Assembly: GCA_965249835.1 (NCBI GenBank)
Contig: CBDFMY010000001.1
Location: 124,001 to 188,000 of the forward strand
DNA length: 64,000 nt
DNA from: JAHRAW01 sp965249835
GTDB lineage: Bacteria > Pseudomonadota > Gammaproteobacteria > Arenicellales > Poriferihabitantaceae
Reading direction: 5' to 3'
The stretch's first letter is position 1. The number at the start of each line of letters is the position of its first letter. The position numbers were made by a program, and so were the translations under genes. Below the pieces are notes generated by a model. That model made no database searches, was not told the DNA's origin, and saw only the letters and a list, made by a program, of their open reading frames with translations. Below, piece after piece: positions 16,793 to 25,994 of the stretch.

Positions 16793-18559
16793 ATGATTGA
16801 CGACCTGAAAAAACCGATCACTTCTCTCGGTTCTCCCGACTACGGCGTGCGTGTCGGTGTCGCCGACCTCAAGCCGCGCGATGGTTTGTCATTTGTCGCC
16901 GGCGAACGCGAACCGGCGCTGTGGCGTAAAACAATTCCCGATCTTCTGGCTGATACGGTTGCTCGTTTTGGTGAACGTGAAGCGGTGGTCTTTCCGCAAC
17001 AAGACATTCGCTGGACCTATCAAAAACTGGCCGCGGAGGTCGATCAATTAGCGGCCGGGCTACTGGCAACTGGAATTAAGTCGGGAGATCGAATCGGCGT
17101 GTGGTCGCCCAATCGAGTCGAGTGGATCGTCATGCAATACGCCAGTGCTCGCATCGGGTTGGTATTGGTCAATATCAACCCGGCCTATCGCTTGACTGAA
17201 CTTGAATACGCGCTTGGCATGGTTGGCTGTCAGGCGATCCTACTGGCTGCAAGTTTCAAGTCCAGCAATTATATTGAAATGATGCAATCGTTGTTGCCCG
17301 AATTGTCGACCGCTGAACCGGGTCGGTTACAGGCCGCACGATTGCCGGAATTGCGCACAGTGATTCACATGGGTGAAGAGAAAATTCCGGGAATGTTCAA
17401 TTACGATCAAGTCATGCAACTGGGTGGGTCGGCCTGGCATCTGCAACTCGACCGCATCAGCACCGCGCTCTTGCCGGATGAAGCGATCAACATTCAGTTC
17501 ACCAGCGGCACCACCGGCACGCCCAAAGGCGCGACTCTGACCCACGCCAATATCGTCAACAACGCCCGTTTCGTGGTTCGTCGCATGGCATTTAGCGAAG
17601 TCGATCGACTGTGCATATCGGTGCCGCTGTATCATTGTTTTGGCATGGTGATGGGATCCCTCGGCTGCGTTTCCAGCGGCGCCACGATGGTTTTTCCCGG
17701 AGAGGCTTTTGACCCGCAAGCCACGCTACAAACCATACAGGACGAGCGCTGCACAGCACTTTATGGCGTACCGACCATGTTTGTCGCGATGCTTGAGGCG
17801 GACGAATTTTCCAGTTTTGATTTAACTTCACTGCGAACTGGAATCATGGCCGGGGCGCCTTGCCCGATTGAAGTGATGCGACGAGTTACCTCCGACATGC
17901 AGATGCCCGAAGTAACCATCGCATATGGTATGACTGAGACCAGCCCGGTATCATTTCAAAGTCACACGGACGACCCGCTTGAGCGGCGAGTGTCCACGAC
18001 CGGACGAGTGCACCCTCATGTTGAGTGCAAAATTATCGATAGCGATGGAACGACCTTGCCGGTCGGGCAACAAGGAGAGTTGTGCACCCGCGGCTATTCG
18101 GTTATGAAAGGCTACTGGAATGATGCCAAACAAACCAGCGAGGCGGTTGATGCCGATGGTTGGATGCACACCGGAGATCTCGCCGTATTTGATGACGAAG
18201 GCTATTGCGAAATCGTTGGGCGCGTCAAAGATATGGTAATCCGTGGTGGCGAAAACATTTATCCGCGTGAGATTGAGGAATACTTGTTCCGCCATCCGGC
18301 CGTCCAGGAAGTTCAAGTTTTCGGGATTCCAGATGCCAAATTCGGTGAAGAGATATGCGCCTGGATTGTCCTTAAGACCGGTCAACGTGCGAGTGAAGAT
18401 GACATCCGGGAGTTTTGCCGGGGGCAAATCGCGCACTACAAAATCCCCCGCTATATTCGTTTCAAAGATTCTCTGCCAATGACGGTCACCGGGAAACCGC
18501 AAAAATTTATTATGCGCGATGAGATGGCTACGGAATTGCAGGCAAGGATTTCAGATTGA
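16793..18559 (+). CDS. AMP-binding acyl-CoA synthetase
   Basis: 588-aa adenylate-forming ligase that activates a carboxylic acid to its CoA thioester. Motifs: P-loop FTSGTTGTPKGATLTHAN, TIAYGMTETSP, WMHTGDLAVFDDEGYCEIVGR, KDMVIRGGENIYPREIE and the C-terminal catalytic Lys in MTVTGKPQKF. Length and motif forms fit medium-chain/FadD3-like acyl-CoA synthetases often found in leucine and isovalerate catabolic clusters. It follows the amidase by 24 bp and precedes liuA by about 70 bp, suggesting activation of a branched short-chain acid such as isovalerate. The substrate is inference. Confidence 0.92.
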   Translation: MIDDLKKPITSLGSPDYGVRVGVADLKPRDGLSFVAGEREPALWRKTIPDLLADTVARFGEREAVVFPQQDIRWTYQKLAAEVDQLAAGLLATGIKSGDRIGVWSPNRVEWIVMQYASARIGLVLVNINPAYRLTELEYALGMVGCQAILLAASFKSSNYIEMMQSLLPELSTAEPGRLQAARLPELRTVIHMGEEKIPGMFNYDQVMQLGGSAWHLQLDRISTALLPDEAINIQFTSGTTGTPKGATLTHANIVNNARFVVRRMAFSEVDRLCISVPLYHCFGMVMGSLGCVSSGATMVFPGEAFDPQATLQTIQDERCTALYGVPTMFVAMLEADEFSSFDLTSLRTGIMAGAPCPIEVMRRVTSDMQMPEVTIAYGMTETSPVSFQSHTDDPLERRVSTTGRVHPHVECKIIDSDGTTLPVGQQGELCTRGYSVMKGYWNDAKQTSEAVDADGWMHTGDLAVFDDEGYCEIVGRVKDMVIRGGENIYPREIEEYLFRHPAVQEVQVFGIPDAKFGEEICAWIVLKTGQRASEDDIREFCRGQIAHYKIPRYIRFKDSLPMTVTGKPQKFIMRDEMATELQARISD

Positions 18560-18576
18560 TGTTTACACAAACCAAA

Positions 18577-18599
18577 GGTAAAGTAACCTTTACTTTACC
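18577..18599. promoter_or_regulatory. Perfect palindrome upstream of liuA (candidate operator)
   Basis: GGTAAAGTAA-CCT-TTACTTTACC, a 10-bp perfect inverted repeat with 3-bp spacer, 28 bp before the liuA ATG. AT-rich palindromes in front of liuA are typical binding sites for LiuR/MerR- or TetR-type regulators of leucine degradation. No regulator gene is next to it in this window. Confidence 0.6.
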
Positions 18600-18627
18600 G
18601 CGTTTTCGGTGCCAATCAGGTTGAGCC

Positions 18628-19794
18628 ATGAATTTTACTTTTGATGAGACCGTCAACCTGCTTCGGGAGACGGTGAAAACTTTTGCGGATAGCGAAATCG
18701 CGCCGCTTGCCGATGAAATTGACCGCACCAATGAGTTTCCCAACTCGTTATGGGTGCGACTGGGGCAACTGGGCTTGCTGGGAATCACCGTGCCTGAAGC
18801 ACACGGCGGCTCCGGCATGGGCTATCTTGCCCACATCGTTGCCATGGAGGAAATCAGTCGGGCTTCGGCGTCGGTGGGGTTGAGTTACGGCGCGCACTCC
18901 AACTTGTGCGTCAACCAGATTTACCGCAACGGCGGCGAAGCACTCAAACAAAAATACCTGCCGGCACTACTTACCGGCAAACACATCGGCGCGCTGGCGA
19001 TGTCTGAATCCGAGTCCGGCTCGGATATAGTCAGCATGCGATTGAGCGCGAAAAAATCCGACAGCGGTTATGTGCTGAACGGTAGCAAGATGTGGATTAC
19101 CAACGGACCGGATGCGGATGTCATCGTGGTCTACGCAAAAACCGATCCCGAAGCGGGCTCCCGCGGCATCACCGCGTTTGTGGTTGAAAGTGAATTCGGC
19201 GTCGGGCGCGGGCGCAAACTCGACAAACTCGGCATGCGCGGCTCCAACACATCCGAATTAATTTTCGATCAAGTCGAAGTGCCGGAAGAGAACGTGCTCG
19301 GCGAATTCAATCGCGGCGTGGAAGTGTTAATGAGCGGTCTCGATTACGAACGAACGGTGCTGTCCGGTGGTCCGCTGGGAATCATGCGCGCCTGCATGGA
19401 TACCGTGACTCCCTACATCCACCAACGCAAACAATTCGGTCGTGCGATCGGCGAATTCCAATTGATCCAGAGCAAGGTGGCGGATATGTATACTAACTTG
19501 AATGCTTGTCGCGCATTTGTATATGCGGTTGGAAACGCATGCGATCAGGTTGACCGCGATGAACAGAGCGCTCGCGTCATGCGCAAAGATGCCGCCGCCG
19601 CGATTTTGTTTAGCGCCGAGAAAGCGACCGCCATGGCGTTGGAGACCATTCAGATTCTCGGTGGCAATGGCTACACCAACGACTTCCCGGCCGGCCGCTT
19701 GCTGCGTGATGCGAAATTATATGAAATTGGCGCCGGCACTTCGGAAATTCGCCGGATGTTAATCGGTCGGGAAATTTTTAACGAAACCTCATAG
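18628..19794 (+). CDS. liuA: Isovaleryl-CoA dehydrogenase
   Basis: 388-aa FAD acyl-CoA dehydrogenase for isovaleryl-CoA to 3-methylcrotonyl-CoA. Seen: LAMSESESGSDIVSM and KMWITNGPDADVIVVYAKTD (FAD/substrate signatures), GMRGSNTSELIFDQVEVPEEN and IQILGGNGYTNDFPAGRLLRDAK. The putative catalytic Glu241 lies in SGLDYERTVLSGGPLG, the helix-G position used by isovaleryl-CoA (and long-chain) dehydrogenases rather than the usual C-terminal site. Together with liuB, liuD and liuE downstream this makes the assignment firm. It is preceded by a perfect palindrome. Confidence 0.93.
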   Translation: MNFTFDETVNLLRETVKTFADSEIAPLADEIDRTNEFPNSLWVRLGQLGLLGITVPEAHGGSGMGYLAHIVAMEEISRASASVGLSYGAHSNLCVNQIYRNGGEALKQKYLPALLTGKHIGALAMSESESGSDIVSMRLSAKKSDSGYVLNGSKMWITNGPDADVIVVYAKTDPEAGSRGITAFVVESEFGVGRGRKLDKLGMRGSNTSELIFDQVEVPEENVLGEFNRGVEVLMSGLDYERTVLSGGPLGIMRACMDTVTPYIHQRKQFGRAIGEFQLIQSKVADMYTNLNACRAFVYAVGNACDQVDRDEQSARVMRKDAAAAILFSAEKATAMALETIQILGGNGYTNDFPAGRLLRDAKLYEIGAGTSEIRRMLIGREIFNETS

Positions 19795-19816
19795 GCTTTT
19801 ATACGGGAACTCTCAA

Positions 19817-21016
19817 ATGTCGAACAACCAACCCAAAGACCCGGTGGTCATCGTCGCCGCCAGCCGCACGCCCATCGGCGGTTTTCTCGGCGCATTACAA
19901 AGTCAAACCGCAACCCGACTTGGCGCGGTGGCGATTGCAGACGCACTCACTCGTTGCGATGTGCAAGGTGAAGAGGTCGACGAAGTAATAATGGGTTGCG
20001 TGCTGCCCGCCGGCCTCGGCAACGCGCCGGCGAGACAAGCGGCAATGGGCGCCGGGGTGCCGGTATCCACCGGCGCCACCACCGTCAACAAGATGTGCGG
20101 CTCTGGACTGAAGGCGGCGATGCTGGCGCATGATGCCATCCGCGCCGGCACCGCCACGGTGATGGTGGCCGGCGGCATGGAGAGCATGAGCAACGCGCCG
20201 TATCTCATCACCGGCGCGCGCGGCGGATTGCGTCTCGGTCATGCGCGGCTCAGCGATCACATGTTTCTCGATGGGCTGGAAGACATCCACTACGACGGCC
20301 GACTGATGGGCGACTTTGCCGAGGACTGCGCCGGCAAATATAAATTCAGCCGCAAACAACAAGATGATTTCGCGATCGAATCGCTGGCGCGCGCCAACCG
20401 CGCCATTGCCGAAGGATTGTTCGATGAAGAAATTACACCGGTAACCTTTAAAGACCGGCGCGGCATTGAGCACAAAGTTACCGAAGACGAACAACCCGGA
20501 CTCGCCAACCCGGAAAAAATCCCGCACTTGAAACCTGCGTTTCGCAAGGACGGCAGCGTAACCCCGGCAAACTCCAGTTCCATCTCTGACGGCGGCGCAG
20601 CGTTGGTGTTGATGCCGCTGTCCGAAGCCGAAAAACGCGGCTGCACACCGCTGGCGCGCATCGTTGGCCACGCATCCCACGCCCAGGACCCGGCATGGTT
20701 CACTACCGCGCCGGTCGGTGCCATCGGCAGTTTGCTGAAACGCATCGACTGGCGCGCTGACGAGGTGGATTTGTTCGAGATTAACGAAGCGTTTGCCGTG
20801 GTGACCATGGCGGCGATGAAGGAATTCAACTTGCCGCATGAAAAGGTCAACATTCACGGCGGCGCCTGCGCATTGGGTCATCCGGTCGGTGCTTCCGGCG
20901 CACGACTGATGGCAACTTTGCTGGCGGCGTTAAAACGCTACGGCGGCAAACGCGGGCTGGCATCATTGTGCATCGGCGGCGGCGAGGCGGTGGCGATGGC
21001 GGTTGAGGTGATGTGA
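19817..21016 (+). CDS. Acetyl-CoA C-acetyltransferase (thiolase)
   Basis: 399-aa thiolase that cleaves acetoacetyl-CoA to two acetyl-CoA (or condenses them). Catalytic residues are in VNKMCGSGLKAAMLAH (nucleophilic Cys), GACALGHPVGASGARLM (His) and ASLCIGGGEAVAMAVE (second Cys). FEINEAFAVVTMAAMK is the standard thiolase block. In this cluster it would process the acetoacetate/acetoacetyl-CoA arising from HMG-CoA lyase. It lies 22 bp after liuA. Three unrelated genes separate it from liuB. Confidence 0.95.
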   Translation: MSNNQPKDPVVIVAASRTPIGGFLGALQSQTATRLGAVAIADALTRCDVQGEEVDEVIMGCVLPAGLGNAPARQAAMGAGVPVSTGATTVNKMCGSGLKAAMLAHDAIRAGTATVMVAGGMESMSNAPYLITGARGGLRLGHARLSDHMFLDGLEDIHYDGRLMGDFAEDCAGKYKFSRKQQDDFAIESLARANRAIAEGLFDEEITPVTFKDRRGIEHKVTEDEQPGLANPEKIPHLKPAFRKDGSVTPANSSSISDGGAALVLMPLSEAEKRGCTPLARIVGHASHAQDPAWFTTAPVGAIGSLLKRIDWRADEVDLFEINEAFAVVTMAAMKEFNLPHEKVNIHGGACALGHPVGASGARLMATLLAALKRYGGKRGLASLCIGGGEAVAMAVEVM

Positions 21017-21052
21017 TGGTTGCCGTTTTCTAACTCGCTGGGGAAAACTATT

Positions 21053-21547
21053 ATGCTGACCGACATCGGCGAATACATCATTGGTGCACACCTTGAATTT
21101 GTAGAGGAGTGTGACTTTGTTGGTTACAACGTGCGGCCACCAGGCGGGGGAATGCAAGGGTTGGCCGAGCTGGATGTCATCGGTTTGAATTTTCATACAA
21201 AAACCGCATTTCTGGTGGAAGTTACGACACACATCCGTGGGCTTTTATACGGGAATAACGAAAATACTGTGATAAGAATAAAAGAAAAGTTTGAGCGACA
21301 AAAACGGTATGCTGATGAACATCTGACACATTTCGACGATCTTCATTATATGTTCTGGTCGCCATATGTGCCTGTGGGGTATTTGACCGAGCATTTGTCT
21401 GAAATTGATGACCTTGAACTGATAATTAACCGCGAATACAAGGAGCGTGTCGATGTATTAAAAAAACTCGCTACAGAACACACTCACGCTACAAACAATC
21501 CATTTTTTCGGATGTTACAAATCATGGAACACATGAATGAACGATAA
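21053..21547 (+). CDS. Putative PD-(D/E)XK nuclease-like protein
   Basis: About 164 aa from ATG 21053, chosen over an upstream TTG because gggga precedes it by 8 bp. The pattern GEYIIGAHLEFV, then GMQGLAELDVIGLNF and AFLVEVTTHIRG fits a restriction-endonuclease-like core (Glu - Asp - Glu-x-Thr). Such stand-alone proteins are common and mostly uncharacterised. Together with the next two genes it forms an insertion inside the leucine cluster, with visibly lower GC than its neighbours. The catalytic assignment is pattern-based only. Confidence 0.55.
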   Translation: MLTDIGEYIIGAHLEFVEECDFVGYNVRPPGGGMQGLAELDVIGLNFHTKTAFLVEVTTHIRGLLYGNNENTVIRIKEKFERQKRYADEHLTHFDDLHYMFWSPYVPVGYLTEHLSEIDDLELIINREYKERVDVLKKLATEHTHATNNPFFRMLQIMEHMNER

Positions 21548-21597
21548 CTATGCTGCTATCCAATCCACCGTCAATCCAAACTTGAGAGGCGAACACC

Positions 21598-21936
21598 ATG
21601 AGTGAAGAAGAATTTAATATTAACGACGATATCAAAATACTAGAAATCAACTCACCGAAAAACATGGTTGGTGGGCCTTATGCCGTCGTTTATAAAAACA
21701 TCGAAGAACGTTGGGCGATAGTGGCTATGGGTTGGGGTTGTGATCCTGTGCTCGGCATACGCTGGTTTTGGGATAAAAAGGGACATCCTATTTCAACGGG
21801 GCATCCTGTATGGTTTGTTGTTCCGTCGCATTTAAATCACAGTATTTTGGCAGGGTTACCCCTGAAACATAAATTCAGAAATCAAATTGACAAATTTCTT
21901 GTTGGCGATATAAAGGGTAGCGGTCTGAAGAAATAA
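21598..21936 (+). CDS. Hypothetical protein
   Basis: 112 aa with a good GAGAGG ribosome site ahead of the ATG. I do not recognise the family. The N-terminus is acidic (MSEEEFNINDDIKILEINSP); the middle is Trp-rich (ERWAIVAMGWGCDPVLGIRWFWDKKG), followed by HPVWFVVPSHLNHSILAGLP. No signal peptide. It lies 50 bp downstream of the nuclease-like gene and may be its partner. Confidence 0.65.
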   Translation: MSEEEFNINDDIKILEINSPKNMVGGPYAVVYKNIEERWAIVAMGWGCDPVLGIRWFWDKKGHPISTGHPVWFVVPSHLNHSILAGLPLKHKFRNQIDKFLVGDIKGSGLKK

Positions 21937-21987
21937 CGATCGTCAATATCCACTATTTTCTTTTTTCTACCCATGATTAAGTTTTAC

Positions 21988-22281
21988 TTATTTTCCTTGC
22001 TTATTTCTAGGCGGTTGTTTGCGTTTAATCATTCTAGCTTCAGATTCTTTTGCGGCATCAATGCTTTTTGCTTGTTGGATTGTAACTTTCGTACCACCAG
22101 AAATCGGGTTTTTGTTTCCAGGAAGATGTTCTTTAAGTCGTTCTTCCACCCGCCCTCGTTTTGCCGACCCGATGTAGATCGATTTATCATTGGCGTTTTT
22201 GATTTCATATACGACTGGTTTATTCTGCGCCAAATTTTCGATACCAGACTCGTTGAATGGACCACTTTTTTTGCCAGGCAT
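21988..22281 (-). CDS. Small GIY-YIG-like domain protein
   Basis: 97 aa with ribosome site taggag 9 bp upstream of the ATG. PVVYEIKNANDKSIYIGSAKRGRVEERLKEHL resembles the GIY-YIG fold (VYEI...IYIGSAK.GRVEERL..HL), followed by a conserved A..E..MIKR.QPP.N tail. The first Gly-Ile-Tyr is degenerate (VVY), so nuclease activity is uncertain. It stands on the opposite strand to the surrounding operon and is AT-richer, which suggests later insertion between the thiolase gene and liuB. Confidence 0.6.
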   Translation of the reverse strand: MPGKKSGPFNESGIENLAQNKPVVYEIKNANDKSIYIGSAKRGRVEERLKEHLPGNKNPISGGTKVTIQQAKSIDAAKESEARMIKRKQPPRNKQGK

Positions 22282-22360
22282 GATTTGTATCTCCTAATAA
22301 AAACAGATTATTTGAAAGTTGGTTGATAAGCATATCATAAAAGACACAAAGTTGGTCACC

Positions 22361-23965
22361 ATGACGATTATTCCAAACAACTTGAACCCAAAAGACGAAT
22401 CTTTCATCGCCCATCGCCAATGGATGGACGAACTATGCGATGAACTGCGTGAACGCGTAGCCAAAATTTCCCTCGGTGGCGGTGAGCGCGCGCGCAAAAA
22501 ACATCTCGACCGCGGCAAACTGCTGCCGCGTGAACGCATCCGTCGGTTGATTGATCCGGCAACGCCGTTTCTGGAGTTTTCGCAACTGGCGGCGTATCAA
22601 GTGTATGACGATGAAGTGCCGGCCGCCGGCTTGATTACCGGCATCGGGCGGGTTGCCGGGCAGGAGTGCGTGATTATCGCCAACGATGCCACGGTCAAGG
22701 GCGGCACCTATTATCCGCTCACGGTGAAAAAACATTTGCGCGCGCAGGAAATCGCCGCGCAAAATCATCTGCCGTGTATTTATCTGGTGGATTCCGGCGG
22801 CGCGTTTTTGCCGCGTCAAGACGAGGTCTTTCCCGACCGCGATCACTTTGGGCGAATTTTTTACAACCAAGCGAATTTGTCCGCCGCCGGCATCGCGCAG
22901 GTCGCCGTGGTGATGGGCTCGTGCACTGCCGGCGGGGCATATATTCCGGCGATGTCGGACGAGAGCATCATCGTCAAGCAGCAAGGCACGATTTTTCTCG
23001 CCGGTCCGCCGTTGGTGGCGGCCGCCACCGGCGAGGTCGTCAGCGCCGAAGAACTGGGCGGCGCCGATTTACATTCGCGCACTTCCGGCGTTACCGACCA
23101 CTGCGCCGAAAACGATGTCCACGCATTAACCATCGCACGGCGCATTGTCGCCAACCTCAACCGCCGCAAAAAAGTTGAATTGAAAGTGCAACAACCGGTG
23201 GCGCCGATCTATCCCGCCGAAGAATTGCGCGGCATCGTGCCGAAGGATTCGCGCAAACCGTTTGACATTCTCCAGGTCATCGCTCGTCTGATTGACCGAA
23301 GCGAATTCGATCCATTCAAACAACTATACGGGGCGACATTGGTTTGCGGATTCGCGCACCTGTACGGTTATCCGGTCGGCATCATCGCCAACAACGGCAT
23401 TTTGTTTTCCGAGTCCGCGCAAAAAGGCGCGCACTTCATCGAACTATGCGCGCAACGCGGTTTGCCGTTGGTGTTTTTGCAAAACATCACCGGCTTTATG
23501 GTCGGGCAAAAAGCCGAAGCGGGCGGCATTGCCAAAGACGGTGCCAAGATGGTGATGGCGGTGGCGTGCGCGAAAGTTCCCAAGTTCACCGTGGTGGTGG
23601 GCGGCAGTTTTGGCGCCGGCAACTACGCCATGTGCGGGCGCGCCTACGGCGGACGGTTTTTGTGGATGTGGCCGAACGCGCGCGTCTCGGTAATGGGTGG
23701 CGAGCAAGCCGCCGGCGTGCTGACTCGCATCAAATCCGATTCCATGGCGAAGGGAAAATCCTGGGCGGAAAATGAACAGCAGAAATTCGGTCAAAAAATC
23801 CGCGAGCAATACGAGCATCAGGGAAATCCGTATTACGCCAGCGCGAGATTGTGGGACGACGGCGTGATCGACCCGGCGGATACGCGCAAGGTGTTGGCGT
23901 TGGGCATATCATCTGCGCTCAACGCGCCGATCCCGCCGACTCGGTTCGGCGTGTTTCGGATGTAG
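22361..23965 (+). CDS. liuB: 3-Methylcrotonyl-CoA carboxylase beta subunit
   Basis: Carboxyltransferase subunit that transfers CO2 from biotin to 3-methylcrotonyl-CoA in leucine degradation. Start set at ATG 22361 (MTIIPNNL) rather than the upstream TTG; this gives 534 aa, the usual LiuB length. Typical blocks: GGGERARKKHLDRGKLLPRERI, SGGAFLPRQDEVFPDRDHFGRIFYNQA, SCTAGGAYIPAMSDE, FLAGPPLVAAATGEVVSAEELGGADLH and the C-terminal GGSFGAGNYAMCGRAYGGRFLWMWPNARVSVMGGEQAA. It is 7 bp ahead of liuD; the usual liuC between them is missing. Confidence 0.95.
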   Translation: MTIIPNNLNPKDESFIAHRQWMDELCDELRERVAKISLGGGERARKKHLDRGKLLPRERIRRLIDPATPFLEFSQLAAYQVYDDEVPAAGLITGIGRVAGQECVIIANDATVKGGTYYPLTVKKHLRAQEIAAQNHLPCIYLVDSGGAFLPRQDEVFPDRDHFGRIFYNQANLSAAGIAQVAVVMGSCTAGGAYIPAMSDESIIVKQQGTIFLAGPPLVAAATGEVVSAEELGGADLHSRTSGVTDHCAENDVHALTIARRIVANLNRRKKVELKVQQPVAPIYPAEELRGIVPKDSRKPFDILQVIARLIDRSEFDPFKQLYGATLVCGFAHLYGYPVGIIANNGILFSESAQKGAHFIELCAQRGLPLVFLQNITGFMVGQKAEAGGIAKDGAKMVMAVACAKVPKFTVVVGGSFGAGNYAMCGRAYGGRFLWMWPNARVSVMGGEQAAGVLTRIKSDSMAKGKSWAENEQQKFGQKIREQYEHQGNPYYASARLWDDGVIDPADTRKVLALGISSALNAPIPPTRFGVFRM

Positions 23966-23972
23966 CCGAATT

Positions 23973-25994
23973 ATGTTCGACAAAATCCTCATTGCCAACC
24001 GCGGCGAAATTGCCTGCCGCATCGCTCGCACGGCAAAACTCATGGGCATCAAAACCGTGGCGGTATATTCGCAGGCGGACTGCGATGCCCGGCATGTCGG
24101 GGAATGCGACGAGGCTTTTTTTATCGGTGCCTCGGCGGCGGCGGAAAGCTATTTATGCGCGTCTCGAATCATCGACGCATGCAAAAAAACCGGTGCCGAA
24201 GCGGTGCACCCCGGCTACGGGTTTCTTTCTGAAAACGCCGACTTCGCCGAAACTTGCGCGCGCAATGATCTGACTTTCATCGGACCCGGCGCCGATGCCA
24301 TCCGCGCCATGGGCGAAAAAAGTCGTGCCAAAGAGTTAATGATCGACGCCGGAGTGTCAGTGGTGGCGGGCTATCAAGGCGCGGGGCAGGGTGCAAAAAC
24401 GTTGCAATCTGCGGCCGATGAGGTCGGTTATCCGCTGCTCATCAAGGCGGTGGCTGGCGGCGGCGGCAAGGGCATGCGCGTGGTGGAACGCGCCGATGAG
24501 TTTGCCGAGTCGCTGGCGGCGGTTAAGCGCGAATCCGCCGCGTCTTTTGCCGATGATCGGGTGCTTCTCGAAAAATATTTGTCGACGGCACGACATATTG
24601 AAGTGCAGATTTTCACCGACCAGCACGGCCACGCCGTTCATTTGTTCGAACGCGATTGTTCCATTCAACGTCGCCACCAAAAAATTATTGAAGAAGCACC
24701 GGCGCCGGGCATCAGTGCGCAACTTCGCAAAAAGATGGGCGCGGCTGCTATTGATGCGGCAAAGGCAATCGACTATATCGGCGCCGGCACGGTGGAGTTT
24801 TTATTGGATGCGCGGGACGATTCGCACTTTTATTTCATGGAAATGAATACCCGCTTGCAAGTGGAACATCCGGTCACGGAGATGATTACCGGGCAAGACT
24901 TGGTGGAATGGCAATTGCGAGTGGCCGCCGGCGAGCCGCTGCCGTGCACTCAGTCGGAGTTGCGTATCAACGGTCACGCCATGGAATCGCGAATTTATGC
25001 GGAAAATCCCGACAACAATTTTCTACCCGCCACCGGCACGCTGGCGGTCTATCGACACGCGCCGGAACACGCTTGCTTGCGGATTGATTCCGGCGTGAAC
25101 CAGGGAGATGAAATTTCCCCGCACTATGATCCGATGATTGCCAAACTGATTGTGTGGGGCGAAGACCGCGAGTCGGCGCGCAAACGATTACGCAATGCGC
25201 TGGCCGGATTTGATATCGCCGGCGTTACCACCAATCTCGGTTTTCTTCACGCGGTGACCGGGCTGGGGGATTTCGTTAAGCCGATGCTGGACACTACATT
25301 CATCGAACGAAATCGTGAAACTTTATTCGCTGCCCACCAATCGCCTGAAATTTTTTTGGCGATTGCTTGTTTGTTTGAAAATACATCTATCACAACCAAC
25401 CAGAACAAAATCCCGCACGACCACTGCGATCCGTTCTCGCCGTGGTCACCGGCGACACCATGGCAACTCAACTTACCGGTTGATGCGACCTGCGTTTTCA
25501 CCACCGCGTCTGGCGAACTGGAATACACCATCCGCTTTGAACAAGGGCGGTCGTTTGCACTCATCGACGGTGAATCCCTGCCCGTTGCGCTGACAACCCT
25601 GGCGGGTGGAAATTTCCAGTTCCACTACGGCGAGCGGATGCAAGTCGTTTCCGTTGACAAGGTTTCGGACACCATTTATATCAACATCGGCGGACGCCGC
25701 CGCACGTTGACGGTGGCGGACAACACGGGCAAACGAATGGGCGACACCGCTGCCGAGGTGAATCATGCCGCCGCACTGCGTGCGCCGATGCCGGGTAGCG
25801 TGGTTTCGGTTGTGGTTGAAGAAAACCAACTGGTGAAGCGCGGCGCGGCGTTGCTGACACTGGAAGCGATGAAAATGGAACACACCATCACCGCGCCCCA
25901 CGATGGGCGAGTGATGAAAATATTTTTTCGGCAAGGCGAACAAGTGCGCGAAGGGGATCAACTGCTCCGACTGGAAGCGCTGGAACAGGACTGA
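23973..25994 (+). CDS. liuD: 3-Methylcrotonyl-CoA carboxylase alpha subunit (biotin carboxylase and biotin carrier)
   Basis: 673 aa. N-terminal biotin carboxylase: KILIANRGEIACRIARTAK, HPGYGFLSENADFAETCARN, ATP-grasp KAVAGGGGKGMRVV, ERDCSIQRRHQKIIEEAPAP, FYFMEMNTRLQVEHPVTEMITGQDLVEWQ (about 286-315). The middle region (about 460-590) is the divergent BT-like linker. The C-terminal biotinyl domain has LTLEAMKMEHTITAPHDG with the biotinylated Lys. It works with LiuB and overlaps liuE by one base (TGATG). Confidence 0.95.
   Translation: MFDKILIANRGEIACRIARTAKLMGIKTVAVYSQADCDARHVGECDEAFFIGASAAAESYLCASRIIDACKKTGAEAVHPGYGFLSENADFAETCARNDLTFIGPGADAIRAMGEKSRAKELMIDAGVSVVAGYQGAGQGAKTLQSAADEVGYPLLIKAVAGGGGKGMRVVERADEFAESLAAVKRESAASFADDRVLLEKYLSTARHIEVQIFTDQHGHAVHLFERDCSIQRRHQKIIEEAPAPGISAQLRKKMGAAAIDAAKAIDYIGAGTVEFLLDARDDSHFYFMEMNTRLQVEHPVTEMITGQDLVEWQLRVAAGEPLPCTQSELRINGHAMESRIYAENPDNNFLPATGTLAVYRHAPEHACLRIDSGVNQGDEISPHYDPMIAKLIVWGEDRESARKRLRNALAGFDIAGVTTNLGFLHAVTGLGDFVKPMLDTTFIERNRETLFAAHQSPEIFLAIACLFENTSITTNQNKIPHDHCDPFSPWSPATPWQLNLPVDATCVFTTASGELEYTIRFEQGRSFALIDGESLPVALTTLAGGNFQFHYGERMQVVSVDKVSDTIYINIGGRRRTLTVADNTGKRMGDTAAEVNHAAALRAPMPGSVVSVVVEENQLVKRGAALLTLEAMKMEHTITAPHDGRVMKIFFRQGEQVREGDQLLRLEALEQD

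Noticed and set aside
19895..20881. 328-aa open frame antisense to the thiolase gene
   Set aside because: Shadow of a high-GC conserved gene; no recognisable domain and no ribosome site.
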